Shown: positions 1 to 8,409 of the stretch, piece by piece
How the letters are laid out: each line of letters starts with the position of its first letter
Position numbering within the stretch: the stretch's first letter is position 1
NCBI GenBank assembly: GCA_963776935.1
Contig: CAVZOP010000001.1
Coordinates: 1-64,000 of the forward strand
Source: JALOLG01 sp963776935
GTDB taxonomy: Bacteria > Actinomycetota > Acidimicrobiia > Acidimicrobiales > Ilumatobacteraceae
DNA length: 64,000 nt
Reading direction: 5' to 3'
Notes under the pieces: generated by a model
Database searches by the model: none
Told to the model about the DNA's origin: nothing
What the model saw: only the letters and a program-made list of their open reading frames with translations
Position numbers and translations under genes: made by a program

Positions 1-758
1 CACGTCAGGCGGATGCTGCGGACCCGGTCGAGCCAGCCGAGCAGGATGGCGATCGCCCGCGGGTCGTGGCGCAGCCGGTGGCCGGCGCCCTGGATGAGGC
101 TCAGCTCGGCGCTCCCGTGGGCCTCGGCGAGCTGACGGGCGTCACTCGGCGGGACGCTCTCGTCGTCCTCGCCGTGCATCACCATCAGCGGACGAGGCGC
201 GAAGCGCCTGGCCGCGACGACCGGACGGAAGCGCCGGAACGCGCGGGTCCACTCGTCGAGCGACGGTGGGAACCCCGGTGTGCGGATCGCGCCGATCTCG
301 CGGGCGTGATCGAGGAAGCGTCGAGGATGATCGGCCCAGTCGTCGAAGTCGGCGCGCGGCGACAGCAGCCCGACCGCCGACACCCGAGGGTCGTCGGCCC
401 CGACGCAGATCGCGATCGATCCGCCGGTGTTGGTGCCGACCAGGACGACCTCGCCGACCCCAGTCGTCGCCACCAGATGGTCGATCGCCGACCGCAGGTC
501 GTCGGTCCAGCCCTGCAGTGAGAAGTCACCGCTGCTCGTGCCGCACCCGCGGAACGTGAACGTCATCCCGATGTAGCCGACGTCGTGGGCGATCCGATCG
601 ACCAACTCGGGGAACGTGCCTGCCGATCGTCGGGCATCGAGCGGCCCGATCGGGAAGCCGTGGCACAGGATCAGCCCGGAGAAATCGTCGCCTCGCCCGG
701 TCGGTGTCGCGAGGTGGTAGGCGAGCTTGTTGCCGGAACTGTCGAACGTTCGATTCAT
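1..758 (-). CDS. alpha/beta hydrolase, 3' end cut by window edge
   Basis: The protein reads MNRTFDSSGNKLAYHLATP at its start and contains an alpha/beta-hydrolase core. An oxyanion-region HGFP lies near residue 35, and the sequence LVGTNTGGS sits where the nucleophile elbow is expected. The usual G-x-S-x-G serine is replaced by T-N-T-G-G, so catalysis by the canonical serine is doubtful. A late MHGEDDESVPPSDA segment supplies the acid and a GAGHRLRHDP segment the histidine. The frame is still open at the window edge after about 252 residues, so only the last few residues are missing. Its start codon overlaps the stop of the upstream small gene (ATGA), so the two are co-transcribed. The substrate is unknown. 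Confidence 0.8.
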   Translation of the reverse strand, partial: MNRTFDSSGNKLAYHLATPTGRGDDFSGLILCHGFPIGPLDARRSAGTFPELVDRIAHDVGYIGMTFTFRGCGTSSGDFSLQGWTDDLRSAIDHLVATTGVGEVVLVGTNTGGSIAICVGADDPRVSAVGLLSPRADFDDWADHPRRFLDHAREIGAIRTPGFPPSLDEWTRAFRRFRPVVAARRFAPRPLMVMHGEDDESVPPSDARQLAEAHGSAELSLIQGAGHRLRHDPRAIAILLGWLDRVRSIRLT

Positions 759-979
759 GCCCGCGGCTTGCGGCGCATTCTGCGTGATCCTTCACGTGCC
801 AGGGTGTATCCCCGGTTGCGTGCTTCGGCCAGGGTGTCGGGCCCGAAGGCGGTGCCGACCTCGGCGGCGACGATCTCATCGATCACCGCTGCGTCGGTCC
901 AGGAATCGAGGTCGTACACGAACTGCGTCCGCTTGTCACCGACGAAGCGGCTGTGCTCGAAACGCGCCGGACGTTCCAC
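755..979 (-). CDS. small conserved-looking hypothetical protein
   Basis: This is a 74-residue protein starting VERPARFEHSRFVGDKR, rich in Arg and Asp, with no membrane segment or known motif. I chose the GTG at 979 because a strong hairpin (1002-1032) lies just upstream and would otherwise be inside the coding region. GTG 988 and an ATG at 1045 are in-frame alternatives. Its stop overlaps the start of the alpha/beta hydrolase by one nucleotide pair (ATGA), which is the main support for it being a real gene. The function is not recognised. Confidence 0.55.
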   Translation of the reverse strand: MERPARFEHSRFVGDKRTQFVYDLDSWTDAAVIDEIVAAEVGTAFGPDTLAEARNRGYTLAREGSRRMRRKPRA

Positions 980-1001
980 ACCGTGCACGGTATCGAACGC
1001 G

Positions 1002-1032
1002 GAACAGGGGAGCGCAACGCGCTCCCCTGTTC
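1002..1032. terminator. perfect 14-bp hairpin
   Basis: The arms 1002-1015 and 1019-1032 are exactly complementary (GAACAGGGGAGCGC) around a 3-nt loop. There is no T-run on either side, so it could be a terminator of the L-shaped actinobacterial kind, or a 5' leader hairpin for the small gene that starts at 979. Between it and 1303 (about 270 nt) I see no gene. Confidence 0.5.
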
Positions 1033-1303
1033 TCGTTGAGAGCAAGCTCTCGTGACTGGTTCAGACCGGTCGAACCTTCTGGTGCCGCTGGGACCAGCTG
1101 CGGCAGTTCGAACCGGCGGGGGTTGGCGTGGATTCGCCAGGGCGGTCCAGCCCGTCGGCCTAGCGGCCAACCACCTCCAGGGCCCCGTAACAACTGTCGA
1201 TCATGTGCTGGACCACCTCCCTTCTCTGGTCCGATAAGTCAACCACATCGCGCCGGATCATGTCACCAGGTTTGCGTACGACTCGCCGGCGGAGTGGCCC
1301 GTT

Positions 1304-1765
1304 TCACAGCACGTCGTCGAGACCCGCCTGCGGGCCGACCGCACCGATCGCGTCGAGGTACTGCAGGTGCGCCTCCGACACCCGCACCGCATCGACATCG
1401 TCGAGCAGGTCGATGCCCTCCCGTTCGGCCTCGCCGAGCATGTACGCGACGAGCGTGTCCTCGTTGACGACGACCTGCTCGTCGATCGACTGCACGGCGT
1501 CGACCGCCCGATCGGGCTGCAGCCCCTTGGCGTGCAGCCAGCGGAGATGGATCACCAGCAGCTGCTCGACCTCGGCCGGCGTGAGCCGTGCCTGGCTCTC
1601 GGGCGGCAGCCGGTCAGCGACGAAGTCGACCGCCTCGTCGATCTGGTAGACGGCACGCGGCGCGACGGAGTCGAGGCGGTGCGCCTCTCGTCCGATCGCG
1701 CCGGCCACGATCGCGAACGTGGCCAGCGCCGCCAGGATCGAGAACACGATCGTCGTGGCGTTCAT
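1304..1765 (-). CDS. membrane-anchored hypothetical protein
   Basis: This 153-residue protein has one N-terminal hydrophobic segment (about residues 5-24) followed by an acidic, helical soluble domain. It begins MNATTIVFSILAALATFAIV. The soluble part contains repeated short acidic helices and no catalytic motif that I recognise. The topology suggests a single-span membrane protein with a cytoplasmic or external tail. It stands alone between the small gene and the VapBC pair. The function is unknown. Confidence 0.7.
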   Translation of the reverse strand: MNATTIVFSILAALATFAIVAGAIGREAHRLDSVAPRAVYQIDEAVDFVADRLPPESQARLTPAEVEQLLVIHLRWLHAKGLQPDRAVDAVQSIDEQVVVNEDTLVAYMLGEAEREGIDLLDDVDAVRVSEAHLQYLDAIGAVGPQAGLDDVL

Positions 1766-1841
1766 GTGCGACCAAGGCTAACGACCGGGTGCGTAGCGCC
1801 TCGGAGGAACGCTTCGGCGTCGCTCCGAAGCCGCCGACACG

Positions 1842-2255
1842 CTACGTGCGAGGGGCGACCAACTGCACCGTGGGAAAGTACGTCCGGTATCGGGCAGCGT
1901 CTCGTGTGAGGAGCGCCAGCTCATCGACAGCCGCGTGAGCCCCGATGAAGAAGTCGGGCAAGGTCGACGACCGGGTCCCGCCTTGACGTCGATAGCTGAG
2001 GAAGGCTCGGCCGGCCAGGAACGCGGCGGCCCATGGCAGCTCGGCTCGTCGGAAGTCCTGTGGCGGAAGCGCGTCCTCGAGATCCTCGACCTTCGAGAAC
2101 CGCACCGAAACCTCTGCGTAGATGATCGCGTTGATGTACAACGGTCCCGCCTCAGCAGCGGCCGCCAGCGCCTCGGACGACCACGCCAGCCAGGTCTCAT
2201 CCTCGGTGAGCACATCGAGCAGTACATTGGTGTCGACGAGCGTCCCATGGGCCAT
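1842..2255 (-). CDS. vapC: type II toxin, PIN-domain ribonuclease (VapC-like)
   Basis: A 137-residue PIN-domain protein. The acidic metal-binding residues expected for the family are visible: Asp in VDTNVLLDVL near the N-terminus, Glu in IIYAEVSV, and Asp in LPDFFIGAHA near residue 100. VapC toxins are Mg-dependent RNases that cut tRNA or rRNA when not bound by antitoxin. The partner antitoxin gene lies immediately upstream with a 4-nt gap (2256-2259), so the pair forms a standard antitoxin-first operon read leftward. Length and spacing match intact systems. Confidence 0.88.
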   Translation of the reverse strand: MAHGTLVDTNVLLDVLTEDETWLAWSSEALAAAAEAGPLYINAIIYAEVSVRFSKVEDLEDALPPQDFRRAELPWAAAFLAGRAFLSYRRQGGTRSSTLPDFFIGAHAAVDELALLTRDAARYRTYFPTVQLVAPRT

Positions 2256-2259
2256 GGCG

Positions 2260-2487
2260 TCAACCCGGTCGGGTGAGCGCCATGATCTCGTCGGTGGTCA
2301 TTCGGACATCGCCACGGCCGCGGAGTCGCCCGGCGATCTGCCGCCCGCGCGTGGGGCCGTCGCTGACCTTGCGCACAACGATGGTCTCGTCGTCTCGCTC
2401 GAACTCCACTTCGGTGCCGGCGCCGATCCCGAGCGCGTCCCGGAGATCCTTCGGGATCGTGACCTGGCCCTTCTCTGTCACTCTCAT
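2260..2487 (-). CDS. vapB: type II antitoxin, AbrB/MazE-type (VapB-like)
   Basis: This 75-residue protein has the swapped-hairpin AbrB signature at the N-terminus (MRVTEKGQVTIPKDLRDALG), then a basic/acidic tail that would wrap the toxin. AbrB-type antitoxins bind DNA as dimers and autorepress, with the toxin acting as co-repressor. A perfect palindrome directly abuts the start codon (2488-2502), so autoregulation is very likely. It is the first gene of the two-gene operon with the PIN toxin. Confidence 0.9.
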   Translation of the reverse strand: MRVTEKGQVTIPKDLRDALGIGAGTEVEFERDDETIVVRKVSDGPTRGRQIAGRLRGRGDVRMTTDEIMALTRPG

Positions 2488-2502
2488 GGTAGGAATCCTA
2501 CC
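2488..2502. promoter_or_regulatory. palindromic operator of the vapBC operon
   Basis: GGTAGGA-A-TCCTACC is a perfect 7+1+7 palindrome touching the vapB start codon. Partial copies of the half-site (TCCTAC, TCTACC) follow at 2505-2517, giving a second imperfect site. The position fits an autorepression operator overlapping the ribosome-binding and promoter region. Confidence 0.7.
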
Positions 2503-2570
2503 AGTCCTACTTCTACCAAGTGAAGCGCGCCTGCCTCATTGAGCCCGGAGAGTGAGCGCTTGGATCCGGC

Positions 2571-3686
2571 TCAGATCCCGATGCGTTGGGCGAGCAGCTC
2601 GCGGTGGTAGGTCGGGTCGCCGAACATCAGCTCAGAGCTCTTGGCGCGCTTGAAGTAGAGGTGCGCCGGGTGCTCCCACGTGAAGCCGATGCCGCCGTGG
2701 ATCTGGATGTTCTCGGCGGTGGCGTGGAAGTACGCCTCCGAGCAGTACGCCTTGGCGAGCGACGCGACCGACGGGAGCTCGTCGTTCATCTCGCTGGCGC
2801 ACCACAGCCCGTAGTAGGCGGCCGACTTCGCCGACTCGACCTCGAGCAGCATGTCGGCGCACTTGTGCTTGATCGCCTGGAACGAGCCGATCGGCCGGCC
2901 GAACTGCACGCGCACCTTGGCGTACTCGACCGCCATCTCGAGGACCTTCTGGGCGCCTCCGACCTGCTCGGCGGCAAGCCCGACGGCGACCAGGTCGAGG
3001 ACCGTCGCGAGGACGTCCCAGCCCGCGCCATCGGCGCCGATCAACGTGGCCGGTGTGTCGGCGAACACGAGTCGGGCCTGCTTGCGGGTCTGGTCCATCG
3101 TCGACAACGCGGTGCGGGTCAACCCCGATGCGTCACCGTCGACGGCGAACAAGCTGACACCAGCGCCCGTCCGTGCGGCGACGATGATCAAGTTGGCGGT
3201 GTGGCCGTCGACCACGAACATCTTCTCGCCGGTCAGCGTCCACGAGTCGCCAGAGCCGGTCGCCTGCATCGTGATGCCCGCCTCGTCCCACTTGCCGCTG
3301 GGCTCGGTGTAGGCGAGCGTGGCGATCGTCTCGCCGCTGGCGATGCCCGGCAGGTACTTCTGCTTGGCGTCCTCGTCGCCGGACTGGATCAGCGTGTTGG
3401 CGGCGAGCACCACCGACGAGAAGAACGGCGCGCACAGCAGTGCCCGACCCATCTCCTCCAGCACGATGCCGAGCTCGACGTAGCCGAAGCCCGAGCCGCC
3501 ATACGCCTCGGGGATGTGCAAACCCTGCAGCCCCATCTGCTCGGCCATCTGGCGCCACACGGCCTCGTCGTAGCCGGCCTCGGTCTCCATCTGCTCACGC
3601 ACCGCCGACTCGGCGCTCTTGCTCTCGAGGAAGGCGCGAACGGTGTTGCGCAGCTCGTCTTGTTCTTCGGTGAAGGCGAAGTTCAT
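2571..3686 (-). CDS. acyl-CoA dehydrogenase family protein
   Basis: This 371-residue flavoprotein starts MNFAFTEEQDELRNTVRAF. It has the N-terminal helical domain, the middle beta domain (LAYTEPSGKWDEAG, FAD-side motif) and the C-terminal helical domain. The C-terminal IHGGIGFTWEHPAHLYFKR motif is typical of the short FadE-type subunits used in side-chain or steroid degradation. Such enzymes often work as alpha2beta2 heteromers, but no second subunit is adjacent here. It would oxidise an acyl-CoA to the 2-enoyl-CoA with FAD. The frame stays open upstream to 4220, but the ATG at 3686 matches the family start. Confidence 0.9.
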   Translation of the reverse strand: MNFAFTEEQDELRNTVRAFLESKSAESAVREQMETEAGYDEAVWRQMAEQMGLQGLHIPEAYGGSGFGYVELGIVLEEMGRALLCAPFFSSVVLAANTLIQSGDEDAKQKYLPGIASGETIATLAYTEPSGKWDEAGITMQATGSGDSWTLTGEKMFVVDGHTANLIIVAARTGAGVSLFAVDGDASGLTRTALSTMDQTRKQARLVFADTPATLIGADGAGWDVLATVLDLVAVGLAAEQVGGAQKVLEMAVEYAKVRVQFGRPIGSFQAIKHKCADMLLEVESAKSAAYYGLWCASEMNDELPSVASLAKAYCSEAYFHATAENIQIHGGIGFTWEHPAHLYFKRAKSSELMFGDPTYHRELLAQRIGI

Positions 3687-3741
3687 GGCCAGGAGTGTGA
3701 TCGGGCTTGCGGTGGCGTCGCAAGTCTGCTTGTGTACGCGT

Positions 3742-4023
3742 GTGCACACACACCAGACGACGCTCGGGATCCGGGCCCTGCGGCAGCAACTCGCCGAGGC
3801 GGTGCGACGCGCCGCCACCGGCGAGCGAACGATCGTCACGACCGGCGGGCGACCGGTCGCGCAGTTGGGACCGCTCGACGAGAGTGCGCCTGCGCTCGAG
3901 CAACTCCTGGCGTCGGGGTCGCTCGTCGCACCGCGCCGCACGAGCGCGTGGCGGCCTCCCCCGCCGGTGGCGATCTGGTCCGGCGTCCGGATCGATCGGG
4001 CGTTGCGGGAGTTGCGCGGATGA
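3742..4023 (+). CDS. type II antitoxin, Phd/YefM family
   Basis: A 93-residue protein with the Phd/YefM core GIRALRQQLAEAVRRAATGE, then TIVTTGGRPVAQLGPLDE, the classic prevent-host-death fold. The GTG at 3742 puts the family core directly at the N-terminus. It overlaps a perfect GTGTGCACAC palindrome (3740-3749) that could be the autoregulatory operator. The gene is divergent from the acyl-CoA dehydrogenase with only about 55 nt between starts, and its stop overlaps the PIN toxin start (ATGA). Confidence 0.8.
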   Translation: MHTHQTTLGIRALRQQLAEAVRRAATGERTIVTTGGRPVAQLGPLDESAPALEQLLASGSLVAPRRTSAWRPPPPVAIWSGVRIDRALRELRG

Positions 4024-4515
4024 CCGTCGTGCTCGACACCGAGCGCGCTGCTGGCGCTCGCCGTCGACGGACCGCAGCGGGCCGTCGTGCTCGACGCACT
4101 CGACCGCGATCCGATCTGGTGCGCGTCGGCGATGGCGTTGACCGAGGCGTTACCGGCGATCGACCGGCTCACCGACGAACCGGTGCTACGCGCCGACCTG
4201 GAGGACGCGATCCGCCTCACGTGGGATCACCTCCACGTCGTGCCGCTCGACCAGCGGTGTCTCGATGGCGCCGCCGGCCTGGCGCGGACGCAGCCCGTCC
4301 GACTCACCGACGCGGTTCACCTCGCCGCCGCCGACAGACTCCCCCAGCCGGTCAGCTTCGTGACGTTCGACCCAGCCCAGATCGGTGTCGCGCTCGGCAT
4401 GGGCTTCGACGTCATATCCACTGAACGCGGGACGCCTGCCGCTGCGCTTCGACAGTCCCTTCGTGCCCGACGTCGCACGCCAATTCGTTCTGCCGGACGC
4501 GACACTGAGGCATGA
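4020..4515 (+). CDS. PIN-domain toxin, frameshifted near its start
   Basis: The start MTVVLDT (4020-4040) is in one frame and the rest of the PIN domain (SALLALAVDGPQRAVVLDAL onward) is in the next. One surplus G at 4041 explains the shift. Restoring it gives the full set of acidic residues: Asp in VVLDTSALL, Glu in ALTEALPAID and Asp in LTDAVHLAAA. The product would be an RNase toxin paired with the overlapping Phd antitoxin. The true C-terminus may lie near 4425, since the residues after FDVIST are arginine-rich and unlike the family. The defect is either sequencing error or a recently silenced toxin. Confidence 0.75.
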
Positions 4516-5127
4516 CGACACTGCACTGGGCGAACGCCGACCTCGAGGTTCACAAGCTCGTCGTCGGCCCGTACGACAACAACGTGTTCGTGATCCGCTG
4601 CCGTGACACCGGTGACTCGGTCCTCATCGACGCCGCGAATGAGCACGAGCAACTGCTCGAGCTGTGCCGCCGACTCGACGTCCGACGTGTCCTCGAGACG
4701 CACGGCCACTGGGATCACATCCAGGCCGTGCCCGCACTACGCGAGGCCGGCTACGAGGTGGCCGTCACATCGGCCGACGCACCGATGTTGAAGGAAGTCG
4801 GCTACGACGTGTTCCTCGACGACGCCGAGGTGATCGAGGTCGGCAACCTCCGCCTCCACGCCATCCACAACCCCGGGCACACGCCGGGGTCGATCTCGTT
4901 CCAGGTCGAGGGCACGCCGCTGCTTGTTCACCGGCGACACGCTGTTTCCCGGCGGTCCGGGGAACACCAAGTTCGACGGCGGCGACTTCGGCACGATCAT
5001 CGAGTCGATCGACAATCGCCTGTTCACATTCCCCGCCAACACCGTCGTGCTCCCCGGCCACGGGGTCGACACGACCATCGGTGCCGAGCGCCCGCACCTG
5101 CAGGAGTGGGTCGAGCGCGGCTGGTGA
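4512..5127 (+). CDS. MBL-fold metallo-hydrolase (glyoxalase II-like), frameshifted
   Basis: The N-terminal frame shows the metallo-beta-lactamase motif THGHWDHIQAVPAL and then NPGHTPGS. The C-terminal part (LFTGDTLFPGGPGNTKFDGG, then LPGHGVDT) is in another frame. A single extra T close to 4925 accounts for the shift. All metal ligands (HxHxDH, His, Asp, His) are present once it is corrected, giving about 205 residues. Such enzymes hydrolyse thioesters or related substrates using two metal ions. The start overlaps the end of the PIN frame, and its stop directly abuts the stop of the convergent LCP gene. Confidence 0.82.
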
Positions 5128-6456
5128 TCAGGCCTGGGCGTACTGCGAGGGCACGCCGGTCGCGATCGCGTCGTGCACCTCGGCGACGATCTGGCGGATC
5201 TGGTCGTAGTCGGGGCGACCGGGAACGATCAGCGGGGGCACGAGACCGACCGACTCGGTGATCGCGGCCGTGTCACCGAGCGTGTCGAGCAGATCCGCGA
5301 ACTCGTTCGGCGACAGCGACGTGCGCACGGCATCGGACAACGCGCTGGCGACGTTGGAGAAACCGCCGATGGCATCCGACATCGAGATCTGCTCGCCGAG
5401 TGCGGCGAGCAACTGGCGCTGACGGCCCGTCCGGCCGTAGTCGGAGTCGGCGTAGCGAGATCGGACGAACACGAGCGCGAGCGTTCCGTCCATCTCGACC
5501 GGTCCGGGACCGATCGACGAGGGGATTTCGTGCTTCGCTCCGGGGAGGGCGGGCGGCAACGGCACCGAGTGTTCGAGATCGATGGTGACGCCGCCGACGG
5601 CGTCGATCAACTCGAGGAAGCCCTGCATGTTGATGAGCACGTAGTCGTCGATTCGTACGCCGAGCGAGTATCCGATCGCGCCGGAGACGGCAACCGCTTC
5701 GGCCTGCAAACCCTCCTGCGCGTACTGCGCCTGCAGATCGGGCTTGGTGAGCACGTACGGGTAGACCGCGTTGGCGATGTTGTCGAAGCCGTCGGGAAAA
5801 CGGTCGAACAACGGCGTGCCGGGCGGGAACTGCAGGCGCCGCAGGTCGCGCGGGATCGACACCAGCGATGTCCGTCCCGACGCTCGGTCGGCCGAGACGA
5901 GGATCATCGTGTCGGTGCGAAGTCCCCACCGACCGGGAGCGGAATCGCCGCCGAGCAGGAGGATGTTCGTGGTCCCGTGCGGCGTGTCGTCGTCGACCGT
6001 GCCGCCCGGCGCCTCATCATCGGGGATCGTGTCGGCGGGCACGAACAGCGGTGGCGCGTCGTCGCTGCCGGCGAACACGTCGTCGACCACCTCGCGGGCC
6101 TGCTCGGCACGCACCACGCTCCAGCCGACGGGAACCGCCAGCAACGCCACCATCACGTAGGCCATGAGGGCGGCGAGCCCGACGTTGCGATCGCGCCAGC
6201 GGACGACCGTCAGCTCGATCACGGCGACGACGCGGGCGAACAGCGCGACGGCCAACGTCAGCGTGATCGCTCGCAGGAAGCGGTCGTCGAGGGCGAGATC
6301 GACGAGGTCGTCGCGGCGGACCACGATCCACACGATCAGAGCGATCGGCGCGCCGATCCCGAGCACCAGCAACACGACGCCGAGGAGCCACATCCGGCGC
6401 AGCATCGTGGCGCCCGGCGCGACGACTGCCCAGTACATCTCGGAACCGACCCGCAT
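5128..6456 (-). CDS. LytR-CpsA-Psr (LCP) family cell-wall glycopolymer ligase
   Basis: This 442-residue membrane protein has about three N-terminal hydrophobic segments (residues 20-130) followed by a large external LCP domain. Family signatures are visible: GLRTDTMILVSAD, then SIPRDLR, and VRSRYADSDYGRTGRQRQ with the conserved arginines and aspartates. LCP proteins move polyprenyl-phosphate-linked glycopolymers onto peptidoglycan. The start could instead be the internal ATG at about 6405 (MLRRMWLLG). It is transcribed alone, convergent with the metallo-hydrolase. Confidence 0.9.
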   Translation of the reverse strand: MRVGSEMYWAVVAPGATMLRRMWLLGVVLLVLGIGAPIALIVWIVVRRDDLVDLALDDRFLRAITLTLAVALFARVVAVIELTVVRWRDRNVGLAALMAYVMVALLAVPVGWSVVRAEQAREVVDDVFAGSDDAPPLFVPADTIPDDEAPGGTVDDDTPHGTTNILLLGGDSAPGRWGLRTDTMILVSADRASGRTSLVSIPRDLRRLQFPPGTPLFDRFPDGFDNIANAVYPYVLTKPDLQAQYAQEGLQAEAVAVSGAIGYSLGVRIDDYVLINMQGFLELIDAVGGVTIDLEHSVPLPPALPGAKHEIPSSIGPGPVEMDGTLALVFVRSRYADSDYGRTGRQRQLLAALGEQISMSDAIGGFSNVASALSDAVRTSLSPNEFADLLDTLGDTAAITESVGLVPPLIVPGRPDYDQIRQIVAEVHDAIATGVPSQYAQA

Positions 6457-6583
6457 GCGCCGTTCGGAGCTTCGGGGTCGCGGACGGCACGTACTGACCC
6501 TGCCCGGGGCGGGGGGAGCGGCTGCACGCCCCGGACTCTACGGCCGCGCAACCCAATCTTCGGGGCACGTCCGCACGCCCCCA

Positions 6584-6648
6584 ACTCCCATCTCATGAAG
6601 TTTCGGCGTTCCCACGACACCGAAACTTCACGAGATGGCGGTGGGAGT
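6584..6648. terminator. long imperfect inverted repeat
   Basis: The arms 6589-6606 and 6620-6637 match over 18 bp with one mismatch. An outer pair (6584-6590 with 6642-6648) extends the stem. It sits about 45 nt beyond the stop of the leftward FecR-like gene and upstream of the LCP gene, so termination of that operon is the likeliest role. No T-run follows. Confidence 0.5.
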
Positions 6649-6693
6649 CAACTCTCGATCGTGAACACGCGGCTCAGCGCCAGCGTCCGGCCG

Positions 6694-7741
6694 TCACGCC
6701 GCGACGGCGGCGATGCGGTAGCTCCAGGCGCCGTCCGTCGGCCGCGCCACGCTGTGCTGCAGCGTTCCCGCGGGGAGCTCGGTGAGCTCCACGCCCGGTG
6801 CGGGTGGCCACGAGCTCTCGCCGTCGCCGACAGCCGGCAATGCGGCGACCACGTAGCCGGCGGCACCCGCGATCGGGCGCCACGCGAACACGACCCGGCG
6901 TCCATCCGGCCGGACCGTCACGTCGAGCGGTGCCGGACCGGTGCTCGACGGCTCGGAGCGCGACGGCGGAGGGACACTCGCCGGCGGACTCGTCGTCGGT
7001 GTCGGTGGCGCGGTAGTGCCGCGGCTCCAACGAGCCGACCGGCGGAGGGGGCGCGACCCGTTGGGAGGTCGTCGGCTGGACGGCCGTAGTCGCAGTAGCT
7101 CGCTCCGTCGTCGTCGGGCGGACCGCAGTCGTGGTCGCCGATTCTCGATCGGTCGTGGTGGGCCGGAGCACGGTGGTCGGCGGGTCTGGTTCGGTCGAAT
7201 CTGGACGAACCGGCGCCTCGGCGACGGCACCGGCCTCCTCGTCCGGGCCATTCGCTGGCGGGTCGGTCGGCGGCGGGTTCGACGCGGGCAACAACGTCAG
7301 GCCGTCCGGTGTCACGAGATAGTCGCCGGCCCCCGAGATCGTCATCCCGTCGACCTCGGCCTCACCGTCGCGTCCGAGGCGCAGGATGACGCCGTCAGGG
7401 ACCGTCATGCCAGCCGTGCCGTCGACCACCGAGCCGTCCGGGAACACCACATCGACGTCGCCCGACATCGACAGGATCCGCTCCGACGATCCCGACCGGT
7501 CGAGCGACGCGATCACGATGATGCCGAGCACACACGCGGCGGCGAGCGTGAGGACCGCCGCTCGCCGGTGATTCGGGCGTGGCGGATCGGACGACCCTGC
7601 CTCGACGAGCTCGAGCTCGCGGGGACCGGTTGCGCTCAACACCCGGCGTTCGAGCCGCTGCGCCCTGGCCGGGTCCAACAACTGGACCGGGCTGTTGCCC
7701 AGGCGCCGCAGGTCGTCGCGCAGCCGCCGACGTCGAGTCAT
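6694..7741 (-). CDS. FecR-like membrane protein / anti-sigma candidate, frameshifted
   Basis: The N-terminal part (MTRRRRLRDDLRRLGNSPVQ) is cytoplasmic and basic. A single transmembrane helix (about residues 60-80) follows, then a FecR-type beta domain (MSGDVDVVFPDGSVVDGTAG). A Pro/Thr-rich linker leads to a C-terminal FN3-like domain (VFAWRPIAGAAGYVVAALP). A one-base shift near 7020 separates linker and C-terminal domain. Its start overlaps the sigma-factor stop (ATGA). The layout of cytoplasmic head, single span and external sensor fits regulation of that sigma factor, though this is inference. Confidence 0.7.
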
Positions 7742-8404
7742 CGGTCGTCTCCTGGTGATGGCGCGGCGTCGCTTCGGGACACAGCTCTCGTCGTCGACGG
7801 ACGGCTGTGCACGGGATCGGACACTTCGAGGCTGGCAATCGCCGAGCGCAGCGCTCCGAGGGCCCGATGCGACAGGACCGCGACGTGTGTTCGCGTGATG
7901 CCGAGCGCATTCGCCGTCTCGGCGGTCGACAGGTCGGCGAGGAACCGCAACGTGATCACCTCTTGGTGCCGCTCGCTGAGCAGCGCGAGCGCCTCGAGCA
8001 CGACCGATCGATCGTGCGGCGCCGCGTCGTCGAAGCGACCGATGCGCGACTCGCTGTCGCGCCACGAGCTGCTCGCGCCGACCTCGTCGCGACTCACTGC
8101 GGTAGTGGCTCGCCATCTCGTTCGCCGCGATCCGGAAGATCCACGGTCGGAACCCGCCGGCGCCGTCGCGGAACGTCGGCAACGCCCGCCAGGCCTTCTC
8201 GAACGCGGCCGCGGTGAGATCGTCGGCGAGGTCGATCGACCGGCAGCGACGCTGGACGAACGCGTGAACGGCCGTCACGTGACGCCGGAAGAGGATGCCG
8301 AAAGCCTCCGGATCGGCGACCGCGAGCTCGACGAGCGCATCGTCACCGAGCGACTCCGACGCCACGGTCGCCGACCAGGCGGCTCCGCCCTCATCCGCCA
8401 CCAA
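7738..8404 (-). CDS. ECF-type sigma-70 factor, frameshifted
   Basis: Region 2 is in the first frame (PEAFGILFRRHVTAVHAFV ... FRPWIFRIAANEMASHYR). Region 4 is in a second frame (LALLSERHQEVITLRFLADL, then STAETANALGITRTHVAVL, the helix-turn-helix). A one-base shift near 8095 falls in the variable linker. Corrected length is about 221 residues, normal for ECF factors. Starts TTG 8404 or GTG 8401 are both close to the stop of the preceding gene at 8410. The gene sits between a secreted protein and the FecR-like protein, and those two are the likely members of its circuit. Confidence 0.82.
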
Positions 8405-8409
8405 TCGCC

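Noticed and set aside
1050..1110. tRNA-like TTCGAA segment near the left edge
   Set aside because: The minus strand has GGTTCGAACTGCC, but no acceptor or anticodon stem can be folded around it and the 5-bp T-stem does not close.
2586..4424. long plus-strand open frame opposite the acyl-CoA dehydrogenase
   Set aside because: It is arginine-rich antisense shadow with no family motif, caused by high GC; only its last portion coincides with the start of the real PIN gene.
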